Positions 1-7,316 of a stretch of DNA of 64,000 nt are shown one piece after another (the stretch's first letter is position 1; every line of letters starts with the position of its first letter). The translations under genes and the position numbers were made by a program. The DNA comes from Mycobacterium sp. E2733. GTDB lineage: Bacteria > Actinomycetota > Actinomycetes > Mycobacteriales > Mycobacteriaceae. The DNA lies in assembly GCF_001667585.1 (NCBI RefSeq), contig NZ_LZJZ01000104.1:124001-188000 (forward strand), written 5' to 3'. The notes under the pieces were generated by a model. The model worked only from the letters and a program-made list of their open reading frames with translations. It did no database searches and was not told the origin of the DNA.

Positions 1-596
1 GACGGGCCCGCCGTGGACCAATATCCCTCGGTGAACACCGAGTAGACGCAACCGAGCACGTGTGGGGTGCGCTCGGGCAGCAGCTCGGCGGGCGGCACGC
101 GCAGCGGGATGTTGGCGTGCCGAATCTTGTTCTTGGCGCGCGTGATTCGCTGACCGATCGCGGCGTCGGTCTGCAGCAGCGCGCGGGCGATCTCGGTGAC
201 GGTCAACCCCGACACCAGCCGCAGGGTGAGCGCCAGTTGGGATTGGCGGTCCAGGGCGGGGTGCGCGCAGGTGAACATCATCCGCAGCTCGTCGTCGCGA
301 ACGGGAGACGGGTCGGTGTGATCGGTGCGCGCCCGGATTTCGTCGATCACGGCCGCCAATTCCTTTCCGGGACGGAGGGATTCGCGGCGCAGGCGGTCGC
401 GTGCCCGGTTGCGGGCCACGGTCACCAGCCATCCGCCGGGATTGTTTGGCAGTCGGTCGCGGTCCCAGGTGCGAAGGGCCTCGGCGCAGGCTTCCTGGAC
501 GGCGTCCTCGGCGACGGTGAGGTCGCCGGACCACCGCGCGAGCGCGGCGACGGCGGGTCCCCATTCCCGCCGGAAGACGCCGTCCAGGTCGGACAT
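1..596 (-). CDS. ECF-type RNA polymerase sigma factor of the YCII-associated (DUF6596) group, 3' end cut by the window
   Basis: The protein read from the ATG at 596 begins MSDLDGVFRREWGPAVAALA and shows the sigma-70 region 2 pattern (AEDAVQEACAEALRTW, then PGGWLVTVARNRARDRLRR), an acidic linker, and region 4 (RQSQLALTLRLVSGLTVTEIARALL). It continues to about residue 198 with VLGCVYSVFTEGYWSTAGP before the window ends, so the long C-terminal domain typical of this ECF group lies outside. It would direct RNA polymerase to a small regulon. The YCII-domain gene ends 10 bases upstream on the same strand, a standard pairing for this sigma group. The family call is strong; target genes are unknown. 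Confidence 0.85.
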   Translation of the reverse strand, partial: MSDLDGVFRREWGPAVAALARWSGDLTVAEDAVQEACAEALRTWDRDRLPNNPGGWLVTVARNRARDRLRRESLRPGKELAAVIDEIRARTDHTDPSPVRDDELRMMFTCAHPALDRQSQLALTLRLVSGLTVTEIARALLQTDAAIGQRITRAKNKIRHANIPLRVPPAELLPERTPHVLGCVYSVFTEGYWSTAGP

Positions 597-606
597 CGCT
601 GGTGCT

Positions 607-1314
607 TTAGAGTCCCGAGACTCCAGCCAGCTGCCGCACCTGCACGCTCGAGGCGGGAATCATCGAGGCGAGCTTGACTGCCTCGTCGCGGTCCGCGGCG
701 GCGAGCAGGTAGACGCCGGTGGCGATTTCGGCGCCTTCCACGTATGGCCCGTCGGTGATGAGGACCTCGCCGTCACGCACCCGCACGGTGGTGGCGGTGG
801 ACCGGTCGTGCAAGGCGGCACCGCCAAGGATGTGATCACCCGCGGCCGCGTGGAGATCGGCGTGCTTTGCCGCCACTGCCTCCCACTCCGGGGTGCCGGG
901 AGTGTGTGCGGCTTCGGCCGGTTCCAGCAGCAGTGCGAGCCAGTCGTTGCCGGTGAGCTTGCGGGACAGGTCAATTGAGTGGACGGTTGGCCACACTTCC
1001 ACGGCCCCGAACGCGGCGAGCGGGATGTCGCGCGCCAGGGCAAGCGCCTCGTCAAGGTTTTCCGCTTCGAACAGGTAGTAGCCGCAGGCAACCTCCGCTG
1101 CCTCGGCGAAGGGCCCGTCGGTGACAATCGGCGCGTCCGGGCCACCGGTGATCACCACCGCCGAGGCGGCGGGAGCCAGCGCGTCTCCGGCCCGGATCGC
1201 GGCGCCGGCTTTCGCGTGGAAGTTCTCCCACGCCGCCATAGCGGTGGCTGCATCTTCGGGTGTGCGGTGTTGCTCCTGGCCGATCAACAAGGCGAAATAC
1301 TGCATGTTCGTCAC
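607..1314 (-). CDS. Tandem YCII-domain protein
   Basis: This 235-residue protein holds two YCII-like domains, one at about residues 5-110 (MQYFALLIGQEQ... IVTDGPFAEAAEVACGYYLFEAENLDEALALA) and a degenerate second copy at about 125-230 (VLITDGPYVEGAEIATGVYLLAAADRDEAVKLA). YCII domains are ferredoxin-like folds of unclear chemistry that commonly sit beside ECF sigma factors of the DUF6596 group. The downstream sigma gene starts 10 bases after the stop, so the two are very probably co-transcribed. The start at 1314 gives MTNMQYF; an ATG three codons later is equally possible. The role is not established; a sensory or regulatory part for the sigma factor is inference. Confidence 0.8.
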   Translation of the reverse strand: MTNMQYFALLIGQEQHRTPEDAATAMAAWENFHAKAGAAIRAGDALAPAASAVVITGGPDAPIVTDGPFAEAAEVACGYYLFEAENLDEALALARDIPLAAFGAVEVWPTVHSIDLSRKLTGNDWLALLLEPAEAAHTPGTPEWEAVAAKHADLHAAAGDHILGGAALHDRSTATTVRVRDGEVLITDGPYVEGAEIATGVYLLAAADRDEAVKLASMIPASSVQVRQLAGVSGL

Positions 1315-1407
1315 CTCCCGTAGTGAGCGAAGCCCCGTGCTCCACTCTCTACTTAATCGACGAACGGCGCAGCCTCAATCCGACACCGCGAGATAATCAG
1401 GTCCTGA

Positions 1408-2304
1408 CTAGGCCGCCGCTCCCGGCTTCAGGTACGTCACCAGGCTGACGTCGAGCGCCTCGTCGGTGAAGTAGTGCTCGCACCCGCGCAGGTACTTGAT
1501 GTAGCGGTTGTAGACCTCTTCGGAGGTGACCTCGATGGCCTTGTCCTTGTTCGCCTCGAGGTTGTCACCCCAGATGTGCAGCGTCTTGATGTAGTGCGGT
1601 CGCAGTGAAAGCGGCGCGGGCACAATGAATCCCGCCTTCTCGCCATGGTCGACCATCATCTGGGTGGACGGCAGCCGGCCACCCGGGAAGATCTCGGTGA
1701 TGATGAACTTGATGAACCGGGCCGTCTCGAAGGTCAGCTTCTTGCCGCGGGCGGCGAGGTCGTACGGGTGGTAGCTGACACTGCTCTGCACGGTCATCCG
1801 GCCGTCCTCGGGCATGATGTCGAAAGTCCGCTTGAAGAAGTCGTCGTAGTTCTCGTGCCCGAAGTGCTCGAATGCCTCGATCGACACGATGCGGTCGACG
1901 GGCTCGTTGAAGTCCTCCCAGTTCTGCAACCGCACCTCGCGCGACCGATCGGTGTCGATTGAGCCCAGCACCTGCTCACAGCGGGCGTGCTGGTTCTTGG
2001 ACAGGGTCAGGCCGATGACGTTGACGTCGAACCGCTCGACCGCGCGCTTCATGGTGGTGCCCCAGCCGCAGCCGATGTCCAGCAGGGTCATCCCCGGCTT
2101 GAGGTCCAGCTGGTCCAGGTTCAGGTCGATCTTGGCGTACTGGGCCTCTTCCAGCGTCATGTCATCGCGCTCGAAGTAGGCGCAGCTGTAGGTCCGGGTG
2201 GGGTCCTGGAACAGGGCGAAGAAGTCGTCGGAGACGTCGTAGTGCGCCTGAATGTCCTCGGGAGCCGTCCGTATCTTCGTCGGGCTAGCCGGTTGATCAG
2301 CCAT
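1408..2304 (-). CDS. mmaA4: Mycolic acid methyltransferase MmaA4 (hydroxymycolate synthase)
   Basis: This 298-residue SAM-dependent methyltransferase belongs to the cyclopropane mycolate synthase family. The SAM-binding motif LLDIGCGWG is at residues 74-82, the substrate-side motif TYSCAYFERDDMTLEEAQ near 38-55, and EAFEHFGHENYDDFF and IFPGGRLPS follow. The protein closely resembles remembered M. tuberculosis MmaA4, which adds the distal methyl and hydroxyl groups that precede keto- and methoxy-mycolates. The ATG at 2304 has an AGGAGA site about 10 bases upstream; an in-frame extension beyond it has no support. It is the last of three tandem paralogues (mmaA1, mmaA3-type, mmaA4) on this strand. 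Confidence 0.92.
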   Translation of the reverse strand: MADQPASPTKIRTAPEDIQAHYDVSDDFFALFQDPTRTYSCAYFERDDMTLEEAQYAKIDLNLDQLDLKPGMTLLDIGCGWGTTMKRAVERFDVNVIGLTLSKNQHARCEQVLGSIDTDRSREVRLQNWEDFNEPVDRIVSIEAFEHFGHENYDDFFKRTFDIMPEDGRMTVQSSVSYHPYDLAARGKKLTFETARFIKFIITEIFPGGRLPSTQMMVDHGEKAGFIVPAPLSLRPHYIKTLHIWGDNLEANKDKAIEVTSEEVYNRYIKYLRGCEHYFTDEALDVSLVTYLKPGAAA

Positions 2305-2387
2305 TTTCGTCTGGTTCTCCTGGATGAAGTTCACTGCGTATTTTCCACGGACTTGCCTCCGGGTGTGACGTGCAACGATACCGAACT

Positions 2388-3269
2388 CTACTTTTCCAGC
2401 GTGAATTGGACGCAGTCGATGTAGCCGGTGCGGAAAGCCCCGGCGCAGCCGGTCAGGTACTTCAGGTAGCGCTCGTAGACCTCCTCGGACTGGATGCTGA
2501 TGGCCTCGGTCCTGCGCGCCTGCAGCGCGCCGGCCCACAGGTCGAGGGTCTTGGCGAAGTCGGTCCGCAGCGACTGGACCCCGGTCACCCGGAAGCCGAT
2601 CTTGCTCGAGTGCTCCTCGATGGTCTCGATCATCGGCAGCCGGCCGCCCGGAAATATCTCGGTGAGGATGAACTTGATGAACCGCGCGACCTCCATCGTC
2701 AGGGGCAGGCCACGCTCGATCACCTGCCTTCCGTGCAGTCCCGTGATCGAGTGCAGCAGCATCACGCCGTCCCGGGGCAGGGCGGTGTAAGCGAATTTGA
2801 AGAAGTCGTCGTAGCGGTGAAAGCCGAAATGCTCCAACGCCTCGATGATGACGATGCGGTCCACCGGTTCGCTGAACTCGGCCCAGTCGCACAGCAGTGC
2901 CCGCCGCGACCGGCCGCTGTCGATCCCGTCGAGCACCTGCTGGCAATAGGCGTGCTGATTCTTGGACAGGGTCAGCCCCACAACGTTGACGTCGTAGCGC
3001 TCGACGGCGCGTTTCAACACCGAACCCCAGCCACAGCCCACGTCGAGCAGGGTCATCCCCGGCTCGAGCCCGAGCTTGTCCAGCGTCAGATCGAGCTTCG
3101 CGAGCTGCGCCTCGTGCAAGGTCATGTCATCGCGGGGGAAATACGCGCAACTGTAGGTGCGACTCGGATCCTGGAAGAGCGCGAAGAATTCGTTCGACAA
3201 GTCGTAGTGCGCCCGTACGTCGGCGAGATTTGAGCGCGTCGGAACAGCGCTGGCCGGGTTGTCAGGCAC
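2388..3269 (-). CDS. mmaA3: Mycolic acid methyltransferase, MmaA3-type (O-methylation of hydroxymycolates)
   Basis: This 293-residue enzyme has the family SAM motif LLDVGCGWG at 74-82, RTYSCAYFPRDDMTLHEAQ, EALEHFGFHRYDDFF and IFPGGRLP. By remembered similarity it is closer to M. tuberculosis MmaA3 than to MmaA2, with features such as LSKNQHAYCQQVL, HSITGLHGRQVIERG and YLKYLTGC. MmaA3 methylates the hydroxyl made by MmaA4 to give methoxymycolates. Gly98, the residue changed to Asp in late BCG strains that lost methoxymycolates, is intact. The GTG at 3269 has GGGAGG six bases upstream; the ATG two bases earlier is out of frame. MmaA2 cannot be fully excluded without alignment. Confidence 0.82.
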   Translation of the reverse strand: MPDNPASAVPTRSNLADVRAHYDLSNEFFALFQDPSRTYSCAYFPRDDMTLHEAQLAKLDLTLDKLGLEPGMTLLDVGCGWGSVLKRAVERYDVNVVGLTLSKNQHAYCQQVLDGIDSGRSRRALLCDWAEFSEPVDRIVIIEALEHFGFHRYDDFFKFAYTALPRDGVMLLHSITGLHGRQVIERGLPLTMEVARFIKFILTEIFPGGRLPMIETIEEHSSKIGFRVTGVQSLRTDFAKTLDLWAGALQARRTEAISIQSEEVYERYLKYLTGCAGAFRTGYIDCVQFTLEK

Positions 3270-3421
3270 ATGTCCTCCCGAGGGACGGCCACTACGGAGG
3301 CGGCCATCTGCGGGGGCACGCTACTCGCCGAGGATGGAAAAGCGCGCATTTGCGCGCGCGCGCCGAAGTTTTTGCGGGCTACTTATCCGGCACCGAACCC
3401 CGGCCGACGGGGCCTCGGTCG

Positions 3422-4282
3422 CTACTTGGTCAGCGTGTACTGGGCGACGTTGGAGATGCCCTTGCGGAAGAGCTCGGCGCAGCCGGTCAGATAGCGCATG
3501 AAGCGGTTGTAGACCTCTTCGGACTGGATGGCGATGGCGCGTTCGCGGTTGGCCTCCAGATTGGCCGCCCAGGTGTCCAGGGTCCGCGCGTAATGCGGCC
3601 GCAGATATTGGGTCTCCTCGATCGAGAAACCGCTGGCTTGCGCATAGTCGACGATGTCGGGTTCGCCGCACATCTGCCCGCCGGGAAAGATCTCCTTGCC
3701 GAGAAAGTGGAAAAAGCGCAGATCACTCATGGTGATCGGGATGCCGCGCTCTTTCCATTGCGACTGCGGATAAGTGAAGATGCTGTGCATCATCATCCGG
3801 CTGTCATCCGGGAGGGTCTTGTAGGCCCAATCCCAGAAGGCGGGCCAACGTTCCTTTTTGAACGCGTCGAAGGCCTCGAAGCTCATGATCCGATCGACCT
3901 GCTCGTCGAACTCCTCCCAACCCTGCAGCCGGGCCTCGGCCCGCCGCGTGGTGGGAATGGCGGCGAGCCTTTCCCTGGTGCGCGTGTAGTGGTTGCGGCT
4001 CAGCGTGATGCCGATGACGTTCACGTCGTATTTCTCGACCGCGCGAACCACGGCCCCACCCCAGCCACACCCGACGTCGAGCACCGTCATGCCGGGCTCG
4101 AGGTTCAGCTTGTCCAGCCCCAGATCGAGCTTTGCGAGCTGCGCCTCTTCCAGCGTCATGTCGTCGTTCTTGAAGTAAGCGCAGGTGTAAACCATGTTGG
4201 GGTCGAGGAACAGCGCGAAGAAGTCGTCTGAGATGTCGTAGGTTGCCTGCGACTCTTCGTAATACGGCTTCAACTTGGCCAT
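3422..4282 (-). CDS. mmaA1: Mycolic acid methyltransferase MmaA1
   Basis: This 286-residue member of the mycolate synthase family starts MAKLKPYYEESQATYDISDD and carries the SAM motif VLDVGCGWG at 67-75. The variant EAFDAFKKERW replaces the EHFGH-type segment of the other paralogues, as in M. tuberculosis MmaA1. MmaA1 acts at the proximal position of the meromycolate chain and is linked to trans double bond formation with an adjacent methyl branch. The ATG at 4282 is chosen over the upstream GTG at 4306 because AGGAGG lies about 8 bases before it. It is first of the three tandem methyltransferase genes and follows lipG after about 90 bases. Confidence 0.9.
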   Translation of the reverse strand: MAKLKPYYEESQATYDISDDFFALFLDPNMVYTCAYFKNDDMTLEEAQLAKLDLGLDKLNLEPGMTVLDVGCGWGGAVVRAVEKYDVNVIGITLSRNHYTRTRERLAAIPTTRRAEARLQGWEEFDEQVDRIMSFEAFDAFKKERWPAFWDWAYKTLPDDSRMMMHSIFTYPQSQWKERGIPITMSDLRFFHFLGKEIFPGGQMCGEPDIVDYAQASGFSIEETQYLRPHYARTLDTWAANLEANRERAIAIQSEEVYNRFMRYLTGCAELFRKGISNVAQYTLTK

Positions 4283-4370
4283 TGTTGGACCCACCTCCTT
4301 GGACAACCGTACAACTCGGCGATACGGACTGAGATCGCAGGGGAAGCGTTTCTCTCGACTTGTTTTCGGC

Positions 4371-5276
4371 TCAGTTCGCTTTGGCGAAGTTCCCCGCCAG
4401 CACGCCGATCACCTGATCCCACAACTGCTGTGGCAGATCATGGCCCATCCCATCGAATAACACCAATCGGGCGCCGTCGATGGTCCTGGCCACCGCGCGG
4501 CCACCGAATGGCCGCATCAGTTTGTCCGCTCGGCCGTGAATCACCACGGTCGGCGCGGCGATCCGCCGGTTGTAGCGCCTCAGGCTGCCGCTGCCGAGCA
4601 CGGCGTCGAAATGCCTGGCGACACCCCAAGGGTAGTAGCTGCGTTCGTAGCTTTCGATGGCCTCGGCCCGAAGTTGCTCCTCGGAGGCCAAATAGCGCCG
4701 GCTGCCGATGATCTTGCTGACCCGGATGGCGTTGTCGACGATCACCTCGCGCGGCGAGCTCGGCGACGGCCCCTTGATGAGCGCCAGCAACTGCCGCGGG
4801 CCGGGCGGCGGCAGGAACGCCGAATTATTGCTGGAGAAGATGACGCCGAGGGTTCTCGTCCGCTCGTGGAATCGCGCGGCGAAAATCTGGGCGATCATCC
4901 CGCCCATCGACGCGCCCACGATGTGCGCGCGCTCGATGCCCAGGTGATCCAGCACGGCCGCGGCGTCGTCGGCCATGTCCTCGAGCTTGTAGGCCGCATC
5001 GCTCGGCAACCCCAGCCAGGACCGCGCCAGCCGCGTCACCAGCGGCTGCCGGGGGCTGCGGTGCTGTGTTTTGCTCGACAGGCCGACGTCCCGGTTGTCG
5101 TACCGGATGACGCGCAGCCCGTGGCCCACCAGCTGCTCGCAGAAGGCCGTTCGCCACAGCAGCAGTTGGGCTCCCAGCCCCATGATCAGCAGCACGGGTG
5201 GGTGGTCGATGTCCCCCATGTCCTCGTAATAGAGCTTCAGGTCGCCAGAGGTGGCGTGCCCGGTGCGTATCTCCAT
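4371..5276 (-). CDS. lipG: Alpha/beta hydrolase, LipG-type carboxylesterase
   Basis: This 301-residue alpha/beta hydrolase shows the nucleophile elbow GASMG with Ser123, acid Asp251 in HGRADKLM, and His279 in GMGHDLP, so the catalytic triad looks complete. The oxyanion-side motif is IMGLGAQLLLW near residue 31. There is no signal peptide, so it is probably cytosolic or membrane-peripheral. Position and family match lipG (Rv0646c), reported as an esterase or phospholipase-like enzyme encoded just before the mmaA genes. It starts 9 bases after the ABC1 kinase stop codon and is probably in one transcript with it. The natural substrate is unknown. Confidence 0.88.
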   Translation of the reverse strand: MEIRTGHATSGDLKLYYEDMGDIDHPPVLLIMGLGAQLLLWRTAFCEQLVGHGLRVIRYDNRDVGLSSKTQHRSPRQPLVTRLARSWLGLPSDAAYKLEDMADDAAAVLDHLGIERAHIVGASMGGMIAQIFAARFHERTRTLGVIFSSNNSAFLPPPGPRQLLALIKGPSPSSPREVIVDNAIRVSKIIGSRRYLASEEQLRAEAIESYERSYYPWGVARHFDAVLGSGSLRRYNRRIAAPTVVIHGRADKLMRPFGGRAVARTIDGARLVLFDGMGHDLPQQLWDQVIGVLAGNFAKAN

Positions 5277-5285
5277 GGACTGCCC

Positions 5286-6632
5286 CTACACCTCCAGGTC
5301 GGATTGGTGCTCGCGGCTCACCTCGACCATGAAGTTCGCAAAGTAGCCGGTCAGCTGCGGGTCGGACATCATCTGCCATTTGGGCGCAAGCAATTTCATG
5401 TACCGCTCGACGTAGAGGAACTGCTTGCCGATCAGCACCAGCTCCCGCGGCAGCTTGACGTCATAGGCGTCGGCCAGGGCCGACAGCTGCCGCCCGATGT
5501 CGGCGTAGGACAGGTCGCCGAGCGTCTGCATGGTCAGCGGGGTGGCGAACTTCTCCAGGTCCTTGGCGGCCTGGGCCTCGGGCTTCATGGTCCCGACGGC
5601 GCCCATCAGCACCACGATCTTGCCCGCCGCGGCGTGGTCCTTCTTGACCAGCAGCGCGTACACCAGCTCGCGCAGCAGCCAGCGGGTGCGCGGGTCGATG
5701 CGGCCCATGATCCCGAAGTCGAAGAACACGATGCGGCCCTGGTCGTCGACGTAGAGGTTGCCGGCATGCAGGTCGCCGTGGAACAACCCGTGCCGCAGGC
5801 CGCCCTCGAAAAGCGAGAACAGCAGCGCCTTCACCAGTTCGACCCCGTCGAACCCGGCCTTGCGGATGGCCTTGACGTCGTCGATGCGGATCCCGTGCAC
5901 CCGCTCCATCGTCAGCACCCGTTCGGTGGTGAAGTCCCAGTGCACCTGTGGCACCCGGATGTTTTTGCCCAGCGGCGAGGCGTGCAGGTGAGATACCCAG
6001 GCGTCCATCGACTGCGCCTCGAGGCGGAAGTCGAGCTCCTCGGCCAGATTGTCGGAGAAGTCGGCCACCACGTCCTGCGCCGAGAGCCGGCGGCCCAGCT
6101 TGGCCAGCTCGACGGCCTGGGCGAAGCGCTTGAGGATCTGCAGGTCGGCGGCGACCCGGCGCCGGATGCCCGGGCGCTGGATCTTGACCACCACCTCTTC
6201 GCCGGTGTGCAGGGTCGCGTAGTGCACCTGCGCGATCGACGCCGACGCGAACGGCGTCTCCTCCCACTTGGCGAACAGGTCGGCCGGATCGCCGCCGAGC
6301 TCCTCGACGAAGAGCTTGTGCACCTCTTCGGTGTCGGCCGGCGGCACCCGGTCGAGCAGGCTGCGGAATTCGCGGGACAGCGATTCGCCGAACGCCCCGG
6401 GGCTGGACGCGATGATCTGTCCGAATTTGACGTACGTCGGGCCGAGGTCGGCGAAGGTCTGGGGGAGCTGCTTGACCACCTTCTGCTGCCACGCGCCCTT
6501 GCCCGGCAGCTTGGTGACGACGCGCGCGGCGGTGCGGGTGACCTGCCAACCGGTGACGGCCACCCGGGCCGCTTCCACCGGCAGCGGCACCCGGTCAAGC
6601 CGGGCCACGTCTCGATGTTTGGTAGAGCTCAT
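5286..6632 (-). CDS. ABC1/ADCK/UbiB-family atypical kinase
   Basis: The protein has 448 residues from the ATG at 6632 (MSSTKHRDVARLDR). Family hallmarks are clear: KFGQ at 69-72 with the following SSPGAFGESL, the Ala/Ser-rich loop FASASIAQVH at 128-137 replacing a normal P-loop, the Lys150 segment VVVKIQRPG, EELDFRLEAQ, the catalytic-loop equivalent HGDLHAGNLYVDD and FFDFGIMGRID as the metal-binding DFG. These proteins are atypical kinases or ATPases tied to quinone and lipid metabolism. It corresponds to Rv0647c. An in-frame GTG at 6689 would add 19 residues, but they do not resemble the family. Its exact substrate is unknown. Confidence 0.9.
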   Translation of the reverse strand: MSSTKHRDVARLDRVPLPVEAARVAVTGWQVTRTAARVVTKLPGKGAWQQKVVKQLPQTFADLGPTYVKFGQIIASSPGAFGESLSREFRSLLDRVPPADTEEVHKLFVEELGGDPADLFAKWEETPFASASIAQVHYATLHTGEEVVVKIQRPGIRRRVAADLQILKRFAQAVELAKLGRRLSAQDVVADFSDNLAEELDFRLEAQSMDAWVSHLHASPLGKNIRVPQVHWDFTTERVLTMERVHGIRIDDVKAIRKAGFDGVELVKALLFSLFEGGLRHGLFHGDLHAGNLYVDDQGRIVFFDFGIMGRIDPRTRWLLRELVYALLVKKDHAAAGKIVVLMGAVGTMKPEAQAAKDLEKFATPLTMQTLGDLSYADIGRQLSALADAYDVKLPRELVLIGKQFLYVERYMKLLAPKWQMMSDPQLTGYFANFMVEVSREHQSDLEV

Positions 6633-6672
6633 CCCAGCAGTCTGCCAAATCGGCCGAGTCCGTCCCAATCGT

Positions 6673-7278
6673 CTAGCTGGGACGCCCACCGCTTTTCCAC
6701 GGTTGCACCCACCCCTGGATCGCCCAGCCCTCCAGTCCCGCGATCAACTCGTACATGGTGGCGCCGTCGATGCTTTCGCGGATGATGTCGGCGTGCCCGG
6801 CGTGCCGGGCCAACTCGTTGATCACATGCAGGATCACCCAGCGCACCGACCAGGCTTCCTGGTCCTTGGGGAACCACGGGATGTCCTGCGGAACCGGCAC
6901 CGCGGCGTCGAGGTCCGCGGTCTCCGCCAGGCGCAGCGATTCGGCGTTCTGTTCTTCGAATGCCCGCAGCAGGCCGGCCAGCGTCTCGTCGGGCCGCATC
7001 ACGTGCTGATCCGCGAACTCCTGGCTGATCTGTTCGAACGGGCGAGGGTCTCTCGGCGGCGCGTCCGGCGCGGCGGCGACCCGCGCCATCCAGCTGCGCT
7101 GCATCGCGGTGGCGTGCTTGATCAGTCCGCCGATCGACAGCGCGCTGACCGAGGGGGTGGACCGGGCCTGTTCGTCGGTCAGGCCGTAGGACACCGCGAA
7201 ATACGCGCTTTGGTGGTAGGCGAGATATTCGCGCAGGGCGCTGCGTTCGTCGGCTACGGGCCGGGCAAGAGCGGGCAT
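6673..7278 (-). CDS. DinB/DUF664-family protein, putative mycothiol-dependent enzyme
   Basis: This 201-residue protein has the four-helix DinB pattern: an N-terminal helix with LREYLAYHQSAYF, a first metal-ligand region IGGLIKHATAMQRSWM, and a C-terminal region WVILHVINELARHAGHADIIRE with the two expected histidines. Many actinobacterial DinB/DUF664 proteins are metal-dependent thiol transferases using mycothiol, but this specific activity is inferred. It is divergent from the alpha-mannosidase gene with only 38 bases between start codons, so the two promoters must overlap. The gap to the downstream kinase start is 40 bases. Confidence 0.82.
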   Translation of the reverse strand: MPALARPVADERSALREYLAYHQSAYFAVSYGLTDEQARSTPSVSALSIGGLIKHATAMQRSWMARVAAAPDAPPRDPRPFEQISQEFADQHVMRPDETLAGLLRAFEEQNAESLRLAETADLDAAVPVPQDIPWFPKDQEAWSVRWVILHVINELARHAGHADIIRESIDGATMYELIAGLEGWAIQGWVQPWKSGGRPS

Positions 7279-7304
7279 TACCGGATATTAGGTCTCCTCC
7301 GCCG

Positions 7305-7310
7305 TAAAGT
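7305..7310 (+). promoter_or_regulatory. Candidate -10 box for a leaderless mannosidase transcript
   Basis: TAAAGT lies six bases before the ATG at 7317. That spacing would place the transcription start on or next to the A of the start codon. No Shine-Dalgarno-like sequence precedes the ATG, and leaderless mRNAs are common in mycobacteria. The call is inferred from spacing only. Confidence 0.45.
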
Positions 7311-7316
7311 GCGGGG

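Noticed and set aside
3269..3271. ATG at 3271 for the mmaA3-type gene
   Set aside because: It is out of frame with the methyltransferase; the GTG at 3269 is in frame and well spaced from GGGAGG.
4536..6785. 749-codon plus-strand frame across lipG and the ABC1 kinase
   Set aside because: It spans two recognisable minus-strand genes and has a composition typical of antisense frames.
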